This document shows positions 29,551 through 45,345 of a DNA stretch of 64,000 nt, in pieces. This DNA is from Bugula neritina (Eukaryota > Bryozoa > Gymnolaemata > Cheilostomatida > Bugulidae), in assembly GCA_964035545.1 (NCBI GenBank), contig CAXIUT010000230.1:620001-684000 (forward strand). Direction: 5' to 3'. A program made the translations under genes and the position numbers. Every line of letters starts with the position of its first letter. Position 1 is the first letter of the stretch. The notes under the pieces are model-generated. The model was not told where the DNA came from. It made no database searches and saw only the letters and a program-made list of their open reading frames with translations.

Positions 29551-32500
29551 ACTGCGACACATTGCAATATACTGAAACATACTGAAATATGCTGTAGCAC
29601 ACTGAAACACACTGCAACTCACTGAAATATACTGCAACATACTGAAATACACTGTGACATACTGTAATATACTGCGACATACTGCACCATACTGAAATAC
29701 ACTGTAACATACTGAAACACACTGCAACACATTGACATATACTGCAAAATACTGAAATACACTACTACATACTGAAATATACTGCAACACACTGCAACAT
29801 ACTGCAACATACTGAAATATACTGCGACACACTGCAATATACTGTAACATACTGAAATACACTGTAACAAACTGAAATACACTGCAACATACTACAACAT
29901 TTTGAAACACACTGCAGCACACTGCAACATACTGCAACATACTAACATATACTGCAACATACTGAAATACACTGCAAAATACTGAAATACACTGTAACAT
30001 ACTGAAATATACTGCAACATACTGAAATACACTGCTACATACTGAAATATACTGCAACATACTGCAACATACTGAAATACACTGTAACATACTGAAACAC
30101 ACTGCAACACATTGACATATACTGCAAAATACTGAAATACACTGCTACATACTGAAATATACTGCAACACACCGAAACATACGGCAACATACTGAAATAT
30201 ACTGCGACAGATTGAAATGTACAGCAACATACTGAAATATACTGCGACACATTGCAATATACTGCAACATACTGAAATACGCGGTAATATATTGAAATAC
30301 ACTGCAACACATTGAAATATACTGTAACTCGCTGAAATATAGTGTAATATACGGAAATGTACTGTAACATACTGGAATATACTGTAACACACTGAAGTAT
30401 ACTGCCACATACTGAAATGCAGTGCTACATACTGAAATATACTGCAACATACTGCAACATACTGAATTACACTGTAACATACTGAAATACACTGCAACAT
30501 ACTACAACATACTGAAATACACTGCTACATACTGAAATATACTACTACATACTGCAACATTTGGCAACATACTGAAATATACTGCGACACATTGCAATAT
30601 ACTGAAACATACTGAAATATGCTGTAGCACACTGAAACACACTGCAACTCACTGAAATATACTGCAACATACTGAAATACACTGTGACATACTGTAATAT
30701 ACTGCGACATACTGCACCATACTGAAATACACTGTAACATACTGAAACACACTGCAACACATTGACATATACTGCAAAATACTGAAATACACTGCTACAT
30801 ACTGAAATATACTGCAACACACTGCAACATACTGCAACATACTGAAATATACTGCGACACACTGCAATATACTGTAACATACTGAAATACACTACTACAT
30901 ACTGAAATATACTGCAACATACTGCACCATACTGAAATACACTGTAACATACTGAAATACACTGCAACATAATACAATATAATAAAATATACTGCAACAC
31001 ATTGAAATATACTGCAACATACCTAAATATACGGTAATATACTGAAATATACTGTAACACATTGAAAAACACTGCAACATACTGAAATACACTGCAACAC
31101 ACTGAAATACACCGCAAAATACTACAACATACTGAAATACACTGTAACATAGTGAAATACACTGCAACACATTGAAATATACTGCAATGTACCGAAATAT
31201 ATGGTAAACTACTGAAATATGCTGACACACATTGAAAAATACTGCAACATACTGAAATATACTGCGACACATTGCAATATACTGTAACATACTGAAATAT
31301 GCTGTAGCACACAGAAATACACTGCAACTCACTGAAATATACTGCAACATAATGAAAGACACTTTAACATATTGAAATATACTGCAACATACTGAAATAC
31401 AGTGCTACATACTGAAATATACTGCAACATACTGCAACATACTGAAATACACTGTAACATACTGAAATACACTGTAACATAATGAAATACATTGCAACAC
31501 ATTGAAATATACTGCAAAATACTGAGATACACTGCTACATACTGAAATATACTGCAACACACTGCAACATACTGCAACATACTAAAATATACTGCAACAT
31601 ACTGAAATACACTGCAGAATACTGAAATACACTGTAACATACTGAAATATACTGCAAAATACTGAAATACACTGCTACATACTGAAAAATACTGCAACAC
31701 ACTGCGACATACTGCAACATACTAAAATACACTGTAACATATTGAAATACACTGCAACACATTGAAATATACTGCAATGTACCGAAATATATGGTAAACT
31801 ACTGAAATATACTGTCACACATTGAAAAATACTGCAACATACTGAAATATACTGCGACACATTGCAATATACTGTAACATACTGAAATATGCTGTAGCAC
31901 ACTGAAATACACTGCAACTCACTGAAATATACTGCAACATACTGAAATACACTGTAACATATTGAAATATACTGCAACATACTGAAATACAGTGCTACAT
32001 ACTGAAATATACTGCAACATACTGCAATATACTGAAATACACTGTAACATACTGAAATACACTGCAACATACTACAACATATTGAAAGACACTGCAACAC
32101 ATTGAAATATGCTGCAACATACCTAAACATACGGTAATATACCAAAATAAACTGTTACACATTGAAAATACTGCAACATACTGAAATACACTGCAACACA
32201 CCGAAATATACTGCAAAATAAAACAACATACTGAAATACACTGTAACATATTGAAATACACTGTAACACTTTGAAATATACTGCAACATACCGAGATATA
32301 TTGTAAACTACTGAAATATACTGTAACACATTGAAAAATACTGCAACATACTGAAAGTTACTGCGACACATTGCAATATACTGTAACATACTGAAATATG
32401 CTGTAGCACACTGAAATACACTGCAACACACTGAAGTATACTGTAATACACTGAAATGTAATGCAACATACTGAATTATACTGCAACATAGTGCAACATA

Positions 32501-34029
32501 CTGAAATACACTGTGACACACTGAAATACACTGAAACATAATGCAACATACTGCAACATACTGAAATACACTGTAACATATCGAAATACACTGCAACATA
32601 CTGCAACATACTGCAACACACTGAATTACACCGTAACATATCGAAATACACTGCATAATACTGCAACATACTGAAATACACTGGAACATATTGATATACA
32701 CTGTAACACATTGAAATATACTGCAACAAACTGAAACATACGGCAAAATACCGAAATATACTGCGACAGATTGAAATGTACAGCAACATACTGAAATATA
32801 CTGCGACACATTGCAATATACTGCAACATACTGAAATACGCGGTAATATATTGAAATACACTGCAACACATTGAAATATACTGTAACTCGCTGAAATATA
32901 GTGTAATATACGGAAATGTACTGTAACATACTGGAATATACTGTAACACACTGAAGTATACTGCCACATACTGAAATGCAGTGCTACATACTGAAATATA
33001 CTGCAACATACTGCAACATACTGAAATACACTGTAACATACTGAAATACACTGCAACATACTACAACATACTGAAATACACTGCTACATACTGAAATATA
33101 CTACTACATACTGCAACATTTGGCAACATACTGAAATATACTGCGACACATTGCAATATACTGAAACATACTGAAATATGCTGTAGCACACTGAAACACA
33201 CTGCAACTCACTGAAATATACTGCAACATACTGAAATACACTGTGACATACTGTAATATACTGCGACATACTGCACCATACTGAAATACACTGTAACATA
33301 CTGAAACACACTGCAACACATTGACATATACTGCAAAATACTTAAATACACTGCTACATACTGAAATATACTGCAACACACTGCAACATACTGCAACATA
33401 CTGAAATATACTGCGACACACTGCAATATACTGTAACATACTGAAATACACTACTACATACTGAAATATACTGCAACATACTGCACCATACTGAAATACA
33501 CTGTAACATACTGAAATACACTGCAACACAATACAATATAATAAAATATACTGCAACACATTGAAATATACTGCAACATACCTAAATATACGGTAATATA
33601 CTGAAATATACTGTAACACATTGAAAAACACTGCAACATACTGAAATACACTGCAACACACTGAAATACACCGCAAAATACTACAACATACTGAAATACA
33701 CTGTAACATAGTGAAATACACTGCAACACATTGAAATATACTGCAATGTACCGAAATATATGGTAAACTACTGAAATATGCTGACACACATTGAAAAAGA
33801 CTGCAACATACTGAAATATACTGCGACACATTGCAATATACTGTAACATACTGAAATATGCTGTAGCACACAGAAATACACTGCAACTCACTGAAATATA
33901 CTGCAACATAATGAAAGACACTTTAACATATTGAAATATACTGCAACATACTGAAATACAGTGCTACATACTGAAATATACTGCAACATACTGCAACATA
34001 CTGAAATACACTGTAACATACTGAAATAC

Positions 34030-36505
34030 ACTGTAACATAATGAAATACATTGCAACACATTGAAATATACTGCAAAATACTGAAATACACTGCTACATA
34101 CTGAAATATACTGCAACACACTGCAACATACTGCAACATACTAAAATATACTGCAACATACTGAAATACACTGCAGAATACTGAAATACACTGTAACATA
34201 CTGAAATATACTGCAAAATACTGAAATACACTGCTACATACTGAAAAATACTGCAACACACTGCGACATACTGCAACATACTAAAATACACTGTAACATA
34301 TTGAAATACACTGCAACACATTGAAATATACTGCAATGTACCGAAATATATGGTAAACTACTGAAATATACTGTCACACATTGAAAAATACTGCAACATA
34401 CTGAAATATACTGCGACACATTGCAATATACTGTAACATACTGAAATATGCTGTAGCACACTGAAATACACTGCAACTCACTGAAATATACTGCAACATA
34501 CTGAAATACACTGTAACATATTGAAATATACTGCAACATACTGAAATACAGTGCTACATACTGAAATATACTGCAACATACTGCAATATACTGAAATACA
34601 CTGTAACATACTGAAATACACTGCAACATACTACAACATATTGAAAGACATTGCAACACATTGAAATATGCTGCAACATACCTAAACATACGGTAATATA
34701 CCAAAATAAACTGTTACACATTGAAAAATACTGCAACATACTGAAATACACTGCAACACACTGAAAAACACTGCAAAATACTGTAACACACTGAAATACA
34801 CTGCAAAATACTGAAATACACTGCTCCATACTGAAATATACTACAACATACTGCAACATACTGCAACATACTAAAATATACTGCAACTTACTGAAATGCA
34901 CTGCAAAATACTGAAATACACTGTAACATACTGAAATATACTGCAACATACTGAAGTACACTCCTACATACTGAAATATACTGCAACTCACTGCAACATA
35001 CTGCAACATACTAAAACACACTGTAACATAATGAAATACACTGCAACACATCGAAATATACTGCAAAATACTGAAATGCACTGCTATATACTGAAATATA
35101 CTGCAACACACTGCGACATACTGCAACATACTAAAATATACTGCAAAATACTGAAATACACTGCAAAATACTGAAATACACTGTAACATACTGAAATATA
35201 CTGCAACATACTGAAATACACCGCTACATACTGAAATATACTGCAAAATACTGCAACATACTAAAATACACTAACATATTGAAATACACTGCAACACATT
35301 GAAATATACTGCAAAATACTGAAATACACTGCTACATACTGAAATATACTGCAACACACTGCAACATACTGCAACATACTAAAATATACTGCAACATACT
35401 GAAACACACTGCAGAATACTGAAATACACTGTAACATACTGAAATATACTGCAAAATACTGAAATACACTGCTACATACTGAAAAATACTGCAACACACT
35501 GCGACATACTGCAACATACTAAAATACACTGTAACATATTGAATTACACTGCAACACATTGAAATATGCTGCAATGTACAGAAATATATGGTAAACTACT
35601 GAAATCTACTGTCACACATTGAAAAATACTGACACATACTGAAAAATACTGCGACACATTGCAATATACTGTAACATACTGAAATATGCTGTAGCACACT
35701 GAAATACACTGCAACTCACTGAAATATACCGCAACATACTGAAATACACTGTAACATATTGAAATATACTGCAACATACTGAAATACAGTGCTACATACT
35801 GAAATATACTGCAACATACTGCAATATACTGAAATACACTGTAACATACTGAAATACACTGCAACATACTACAACATATTGAAAGACACTGCAACACATT
35901 GAAATATGCTGCAACATACCTAAACATACGGTAATATACCAAAATAAACTGTTACACATTGAAAAATTCTGCAACATACTGAAATACACTGCAACACACT
36001 GAAAAACACTGCAAAATACTGTAACACACTGAAATACACTGCAAAATACTGAAATACACTGCTCCATACTGAAATATACTACAACACACTGCAACATACT
36101 GCAACATACTAAAATATACTGCAACTTACTGAAATGCACTGCAAAATACTGAAATACACTGTAACATACTGAAATATACTGCAACATACTGAAGTACACT
36201 CCTACATACTGAAATATACTGCAACTCACTGCAACATACTGCAACATACTAAAACACACTGTAACATAATGAAATACACTGCAACACATTGGAATATACT
36301 GCAAAATACTGAAATGCACTGCTATATACTGAAATATACTGCAACACACTGCGACATACTGCAACATACTAAAATATACTGCAAAATACTGAAATACACT
36401 GCAAAATACTGAAATACACTGTAACATACTGAAATATACTGCAACATACTGAAATACACTGCTACATACTGAAATATACTGCAACATACTGCAACATACT
36501 AAAAT
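34030..36505. repeat. 1,238-bp tandem duplication
   Basis: 34,030-35,267 and 35,268-36,505 are adjacent direct copies. The length is 1,240 minus 2 because each copy ends next to the same two-base deletion (units reading ATACACTA then ACATATTGAA, at about 35,273 and 36,511). A few units differ, for example ACACACTGCA against ACATACTGCA at about 36,090. Confidence 0.75.
35262..35282. repeat. Shared two-base deletion landmark
   Basis: The canonical pair ATACACTGTA ACATATTGAA has lost two bases, giving an 18-bp pair. The same lesion is at about 36,511, 42,107 and 46,173. The spacings of 1,238, 6,834 and 4,066 bp (from 42,107) equal the three duplication offsets, so one deletion was copied by three separate duplication steps. 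Confidence 0.85.
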
Positions 36506-36534
36506 ACACTAACATATTGAAATACACTGCAACA

Positions 36535-39500
36535 CATTGAAATATACTGCAAAATACTGAAATACACTACTACATACTGAAATATACTGCAACACACTGC
36601 AACATACTGCAACATACTGAAATATACTGCGACACACTGCAATATACTGTAACATACTGAAATACACTGTAACAAACTGAAATACACTGCAACATACTAC
36701 AACATTTTGAAACACACTGCAGCACACTGCAACATTCTGCAACATACTAACATATACTGCAACATACTGAAATACACTGCAAAATACTGAAATACACTGT
36801 AACATACTGAAATATACTGCAACATACTGAAATACACTGCTACATACTGAAATATACTGCAACATACTGCAACATACTGAAATACACTGTAACATACTGA
36901 AACACACTGCAACACATTGACATATACTGCAAAATACTGAAATACACTGCTACATACTGAAATATACTGCAACACACCGAAACATACGGCAACATACTGA
37001 AATATACTGCGACAGATTGAAATGTACAGCAACATACTGAAATATACTGCGACACATTGCAATATACTGCAACATACTGAAATACGCGGTAATATATTGA
37101 AATACACTGCAACACATTGAAATATACTGTAACTCGCTGAAATATAGTGTAATATACGGAAATGTACTGTAACATACTGGAATATACTGTAACACACTGA
37201 AGTATACTGCCACATACTGAAATGCAGTGCTACATACTGAAATATACTGCAACATACTGCAACATACTGAAATACACTGTAACATACTGAAATACACTGC
37301 AACATACTACAACATACTGAAATACACTGCTACATACTGAAATATACTACTACATACTGCAACATTTGGCAACATACTGAAATATACTGCGACACATTGC
37401 AATATACTGAAACATACTGAAATATGCTGTAGCACACTGAAACACACTGCAACTCACTGAAATATACTGCAACATACTGAAATACACTGTGACATACTGT
37501 AATATACTGCGACATACTGCACCATACTGAAATACACTGTAACATACTGAAACACACTGCAACACATTGACATATACTGCAAAATACTTAAATACACTGC
37601 TACATACTGAAATATACTGCAACACACTGCAACATACTGCAACATACTGAAATATACTGCGACACACTGCAATATACTGTAACATACTGAAATACACTAC
37701 TACATACTGAAATATACTGCAACATACTGCACCATACTGAAATACACTGTAACATACTGAAATACACTGCAACATAATACAATATAATAAAATATACTAC
37801 AACACATTGAAATATACTGCAACATACCTAAATATACGGTAATATACTGAAATATACTGTAACACATTGAAAAACACTGCAACATACTGAAATACACTGC
37901 AACACACTGAAATACACCGCAAAATACTACAACATACTGAAATACACTGTAACATAGTGAAATACACTGCAACACATTGAAATATACTGCAATGTACCGA
38001 AATATATGGTAAACTACTGAAATATGCTGTCACACATTGAAAAATACTGCAACATACTGAAATATACTGCGACACATTGTAATATACTGTAACATACTGA
38101 AATATGCTGTAGCACACAGAAATACACTGCAACTCACTGAAATATACTGCAACATAATGAAAGACACTTTAACATATTGAAATATACTGCAACATACTGA
38201 AATACAGTGCTACATACTGAAATATACTGCAACATACTGCAACATACTGAAATACACTGTAACATACTGAAATACACTGTAACATAATGAAATACATTGC
38301 AACACATTGAAATATACTGCAAAATACTGAAATACACTGCTACATACTGAAATATACTGCAACACACTGCAACATACTGCAACATACTAAAATATAATGC
38401 AACATACTGAAATACACTGCAGAATACTGAAATACACTGTAACATACTGAAATATACTGCAAAATACTGAAATACACTGCTACATACTGAAAAATACTGC
38501 AACACACTGCGACATACTGCAACATACTAAAATACACTGTAACATATTGAAATACACTGCAACACATTGAAATATACTGCAATGTACCGAAATATATGGT
38601 AAACTACTGAAATATACTTTCACACATTGAAAAATACTGCAACATACTGAAATATACTGCGACACATTGCAATATACTGTAACATACTGAAATATGCTGT
38701 AGCACACTGAAATACACTGCAACTCACTGAAATATACTGCAACATACTGAAATACACTGTAACATATTGAAATATACTGCAACATACTGAAATACAGTGC
38801 TACATACTGAAATATACTGCAACATACTGCAATATACTGAAATACACTGTAACATACTGAAATACACTGCAACATACTACAACATATTGAAAGACACTGC
38901 AACACATTGAAATATGCTGCAACATACCTAAACATACGGTAATGTACCAAAATAAACTGTTACACATTGAAAATACTGCAACATACTGAAATACACTGCA
39001 ACACACCGAAATATACTGCAAAATAAAACAACATACTGAAATACACTGTAACATATTGAAATACACTGTAACACTTTGAAATATACTGCAACATACCGAG
39101 ATATATTGTAAACTACTGAAATATACTGTAACACATTGAAAAATACTGCAACATACTGAAAGTTACTGCGACACATTGCAATATACTGTAACATACTGAA
39201 ATATGCTGTAGCGCACTGAAATACACTGCAACTCACTGAAATATACTGCAAAATACTGAAATACACTAAAACATATTGAAAAATACTGCAACATACTGAA
39301 ATACGCTGTAACATACTGAAATACACTGCAAAATGCTACAACATATTGAAATACACTGCAACATACCTAAATATACGGTAAGATACTGAAATATACTGTA
39401 ACACATTGAAAAGTACAGCAACATACTGAAAGATACTGCAAGATACTGCAACATACTAAAATACACTGTAACATAATGAAACACACTGCAACATACTGCA

Positions 39501-42500
39501 TTATACTGACATACACTGGAACATAATGAAATACACTGCAACAAATTGAAGTATACTGCAACACACCGAAACATACGGCAACATACTGAAATATACTGCG
39601 ACAGATTGAAATGTACAGCAACATACTGAAATATACTGCGACACATTGCAATATACTGCAACATACTGAAATACGCGGTAATATATTGAAATACACTGCA
39701 ACACATTGAAATATACTGTAACTCGCTGAAATATAGTGTAATATACGGAAATGTACTGTAACATACTGGAATATACTGTAACACACTGAAGTATACTGCC
39801 ACATACTGAAATGCAGTGCTACATACTGAAATATACTGCAACATACTGCAACATACTGAAATACACTGTAACATACTGAAATACACTGCAACATACTACA
39901 ACATACCGAAATACACTGCTACATACTGAAATATACTACTACATACTGCAACATTTGGCAACATACTGAAATACACTGCGACACATTGCAATATACTGAA
40001 ACATACTGAAATATGCTGTAGCACACTGAAACACACTGCAACTCACTGAAATATACTGCAACATACTGAAATACACTGTGACATACTGTAATATACTGCG
40101 ACATACTGCACCATACTGAAATACACTGTAACATACTGAAACACACTGCAACACATTGACATATACTGCAAAATACTGAAATACACTGCTACATACTGAA
40201 ATATACTGCAACACACTGCAACATACTGCAACATACTGAAATATACTGCGACACACTGCAATATATGTAACATACTGAAATACACTACTACATACTGAAA
40301 TATACTGCAACATACTGCACCATACTGAAATACACTGTAACATACTGAAATACACTGCAACATAATACAATATAATAAAATATACTGCAACACATTGAAA
40401 TATACTGCAACATACCTAAATATACGGTAATATACTGAAATATACTGTAACACATTGAAAAACACTGCAACATACTGAAATACACTGCAACACACTGAAA
40501 TACACCGCAAAATACTACAACATACTGAAATACACTGTAACATAGTGAAATACACTGCAACACATTGAAATATACTGCAATGTACCGAAATATATGGTAA
40601 ACTACTGAAATATGCTGACACACATTGAAAAATACTGCAACATACTGAAATATACTGCGACACATTGCAATATACTGTAACATACTGAAATATGCTGTAG
40701 CACACAGAAATACACTGCAACTCACTGAAATATACCGCAACATAATGAAAGACACTGTAACATATTGAAATATACTGCAACATACTGAAATACAGTGCTA
40801 CATACTGAAATATACTGCAACATACTGCAACATACTGAAATACACTGTAACATACTGAAATACACTGTAACATAATGAAATACATTGCAACACATTGAAA
40901 TATACTGCAAAATACTGAAATACACTGCTACATACTGAAATATACTGCAACACACTGCAACATACTGCAACATACTAAAATATACTGCAACATACTGAAA
41001 TACACTGCAGAATACTGAAATACACTGTAACATACTGAAATATACTGCAAAATACTGAAATACACTGCTACATACTGAAAAATACTGCAACACACTGCGA
41101 CATACTGCAACATACTAAAATACACTGTAACATATTGAAATACACTGCAACACATTGAAATATACTGCAATGTACCGAAATATATGGTAAACTACTGAAA
41201 TATACTGTCACACATTGAAAAATACTGCAACATACTGAAATATACTGCGACACATTGCAATATACTGTAACATACTGAAATATGCTGTAGCACACTGAAA
41301 TACACTGCAACTCACTGAAATATACTGCAACATACTGAAATACACTGTAACATATTGAAATATACTGCAACATACTGAAATACAGTGCTACATACTGAAA
41401 TATACTGCAACATACTGCAATATACTGAAATACACTGTAACATACTGAAATACACTGCAACATACTACAACATATTGAAAGACACTGCAACACATTGAAA
41501 TATGGTGCAACATACCTAAACATACGGTAATATACCAAAATAAACTGTTACACATTGAACAATACTGCAACATACTGAAATACACTGCAACACACTGAAA
41601 AACACTGCAAAATACTGTAACACACTGAAATACACTGCAAAATACTGAAATACACTGCTCCATACTGAAATATACTACAACATACTGCAACATACTGCAA
41701 CATACTAAAATATACTGCAACTTACTGAAATGCACTGCAAAATACTGAAATACACTGTAACATACTGAAATATACTGCAACATACTGAAGTACACTCCTA
41801 CATACTGAAATATACTGCAACTCACTGCAACATACTGCAACATACTAAAACACACTGTAACATAATGAAATACACTGCAACACATTGAAATATACTGCAA
41901 AATACTGAAATGCACCGCTATATACTGAAATATACTGCAACACACTGCGACATACTGCAACATACTAAAATATACTGCAAAATACTGAAATACACTGCAA
42001 AATACTGAAATACACTGTAACATACTGAAATATACTGCAACATACTGAAATACACTGCTACATACTGAAATATACTGCAACATACTGCAACATACTAAAA
42101 TACACTAACATATTGAAATACACTGCAACACATTGAAATATACTGCAAAATACTGAAATACACTGCTACATACTGAAATATACTGCAACACACTGCAACA
42201 TACTGCAACATACTAAAATATACTGCAACATACTGAAATACACTGCAGAATACTGAAATACACTGTAACATACTGAAATATACTGCAAAATACTGAAATA
42301 CACTGCTACATACTGAAAAATACTGCAACACACTGCGACATACTGCAACATACTAAAATACACTGTAACATATTGAAATACACTGCAACACATTGAAATA
42401 TGCTGCAATGTACAGAAATATATGGTAAACTACTGAAATCTACTGTCACACATTGAAAAATACTGACACATACTGAAAAATACTGCGACACATTGCAATA

Positions 42501-42734
42501 TACTGTAACATACTGAAATATGCTGTAGCACACTGAAATACACTGCAACTCACTGAAATATACCGCAACATACTGAAATACACTGTAACATATTGAAATA
42601 TACTGCAACATACTGAAATACAGTGCTACATACTGAAATATACTGCAACGTACTGCAATATACTGAAATACACTGTAACATACTGAAATACACTGCAACA
42701 TACTACAACATATTGAAAGACACTGCAACACCTT
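36535..42734. repeat. 6.8-kb HOR, second copy
   Basis: Second copy of the 6.8-kb unit, with a private one-base deletion at about 40,265 (unit ATATATGTA in place of ATATACTGTA), which explains the change of offset from 6,835 to 6,834. It lacks the extra 1,238-bp tandem copy seen in the first. From about 41,280 it is itself the left copy of the 4.07-kb duplication. Confidence 0.76.
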
Positions 42735-45345
42735 GAAATATACTGCAACATACCTAAATATACGGTAATATATCAAAATGAACTGTAACACATTTAAAAA
42801 TACTGCAACATACTGAAATACACTGCAACACACTGAAAAACACTGCAAAATACTGTAACACACTGAAATATACTGCAAAATACTGAAATACACTGCTACA
42901 TACTGAAATATACTGCAACACACTGCAAGATACTGCAACATTCTAAAATATACTGCATTATACTGAAATACACTGCTACATACTGAAATACACTGCATTA
43001 CACTGAAAAACACTGCAAAATATCGTAACACACTGAAATATACTGCAAAACACTGAAATACACTGCTACATACTGCAACATACTGCACCATACTGAAATA
43101 CACTGTAACATACTGAAATACACTGCAAAATACTACAACATATTGAAATACACTGCAATACATTGAAATATACTGCAACATACCTAAATATACGGTAATA
43201 TACTGAAATATGCTGTAACACATTGAAAAATACTACAAAATACTGAAATACACTGCAACATACTACAACATACTGAAATACGCTGTAATACATTGAAATC
43301 CACTGCAACACATTAAAATATACTGTAACTCGCTGAAACATACTGTAACTCACTGAACTATAGTGTAATATACGGAAATGTACTGTAAAATACTGGAATA
43401 TAATGTAACACACTGAAATATACTGCAACATACTGAAATACACTGTAACATACTGAAATATACTGCAACATCCTGCAACATACTGAAATACACTGTAACA
43501 TACTGAAATACACTGCAACATCCTACAAGATACTGAAATACACTGTAACGTATTGAAGTACACTGCAACACATTGAAGTATTCTGCAACACACTGGAACA
43601 TACGGCAACATACTGAAATATACTTCGGCACATTGCAATATACTGCAGCATACTGAAATATGCTGTAGCCTACTGAAATACACTGCATTATACTGAAATA
43701 CACTGCTACATACTGAAATATACTGCAACATACTGAAATACACTGTAATATGCTGAATTACACTGCAACACATTGAAATATAATGCAACATAGCTAAATA
43801 TATATTAAACTACTGAAAAATACTTCAACACATTGAAAAATACTGCAACATACATAATTATACTGTAACACACTGAAATATACTGCAACATACTGAAATA
43901 CACTGTAAAATACTGGAATATAGTGCAACATACTGAAATACACTGCTACATACTGAAATATACTGCAACATACTGCAACATACTGAAAAACACTGTAACA
44001 TACTGAAATACACTGCAACATACTACAACATATTGAAAAACACTGCAACACATTGAATATACTGCAACATACCTAAAAATGCGGTAATATACTGAAATAA
44101 ACTATAACACATTGAAAATACTGCAAAATACTGAAATACACTGCTACATACTGAAAAATACTGCAACACACTGCGACATACTGCAACATACTAAAATACA
44201 CTGTAACATATTGAAATACACTGCAACACATTGAAATATGCTGCAATGTACCGAAATATATGGTAAACTACTGAAATCTACTGTCACACATTGAAAAATA
44301 CTGACACATACTGAAAAATACTGCGACACATTGCAATATACTGTAACATACTGAAATATGCTGTAGCACACTGAAATACACTGCAACTCATTGAAATATA
44401 CCGCAACATACTGAAATACACTGTAACATATTGAAATATACTGCAACATACTGAAATACAGTGCTACATACTGAAATATACTGCAACGTACTGCAATATA
44501 CTGAAATACACTGTAACATACTACAACATATTGAAAGACACTGCAACACCTTGAAATATACTGCTACATACTGAAATATACTGCAACACACTGCAAGATA
44601 CTGCAACATTCTAAAATATACTGCATTATACTGAAATACACTGCTACATACTGAAATATACTGCAACATACTGAAATACACTGTAATATGCTGAATTACA
44701 CTGCAACACATTGAAATATACTGCAACATAGCAAAATATATATTAAACTACTGAAAAATACTTCAACATATTGAAAAATACTGCAACATACATAATTATA
44801 CTGTAACACACTGAAATATACTGCAACATACTGAAATACACTGTAAAATACTGGAATATAGTGCAACATACTGAAATACACTGCTACATACTGAAATATA
44901 CTGCAACATACGGCAACATACTGAAATATACTGCGACAGATTGAAATGTACAGCAACATACTGAAATATACTGCGACACATTGCAATATACTGCAACATA
45001 CTGAAATACGCGGTAATATATTGAAATACACTGCAACACATTGAAATATACTGTAACTCGCTGAAATATAGTGTAATATACGGAAATGTACTGTAACATA
45101 CTGGAATATACTGTAACACACTGAAGTATACTGCCACATACTGAAATGCAGTGCTACATACTGAAATATACTGCAACATACTGCAACATACTGAAATACA
45201 CTGTAACATACTGAAATACACTGCAACATACTACAACATACCGAAATACACTGCTACATACTGAAATATACTACTACATACTGCAACATTTGGCAACATA
45301 CTGAAATACACTGCGACACATTGCAATATACTGAAACATACTGAA
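41280..45345. repeat. 4.07-kb tandem duplication, first copy
   Basis: 41,280-44,910 matches 45,346-48,996 at an offset of 4,066 bp, shifting to 4,076 after one extra monomer in the second copy near 47,140, back to 4,066 after one fewer near 48,045, and to 4,086 after a 20-bp difference near 44,520. Contains the two-base deletion marker (42,107), D and E modules and the twin one-base deletions (44,057 and 44,115). From 44,910 to 45,345 this copy instead holds sequence like 29,590-30,500. Confidence 0.75.

Larger units (their letters stand above)
29730..36534. repeat. 6.8-kb HOR, first copy
   Basis: 29,730-32,425 matches 36,535-39,230 at an offset of 6,805 bp, and 32,749 to about 35,900 matches 39,584 to about 42,734 at 6,835/6,834 bp. 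The interval between (32,426-32,748) is not shared: here it holds units such as ATGTAATGCA-type and ATATCGAAAT-type variants, whereas the second copy holds J-block sequence. Within this copy, 30,190-32,167 is repeated at 32,749-34,726 (offset 2,559 bp). Confidence 0.78.
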
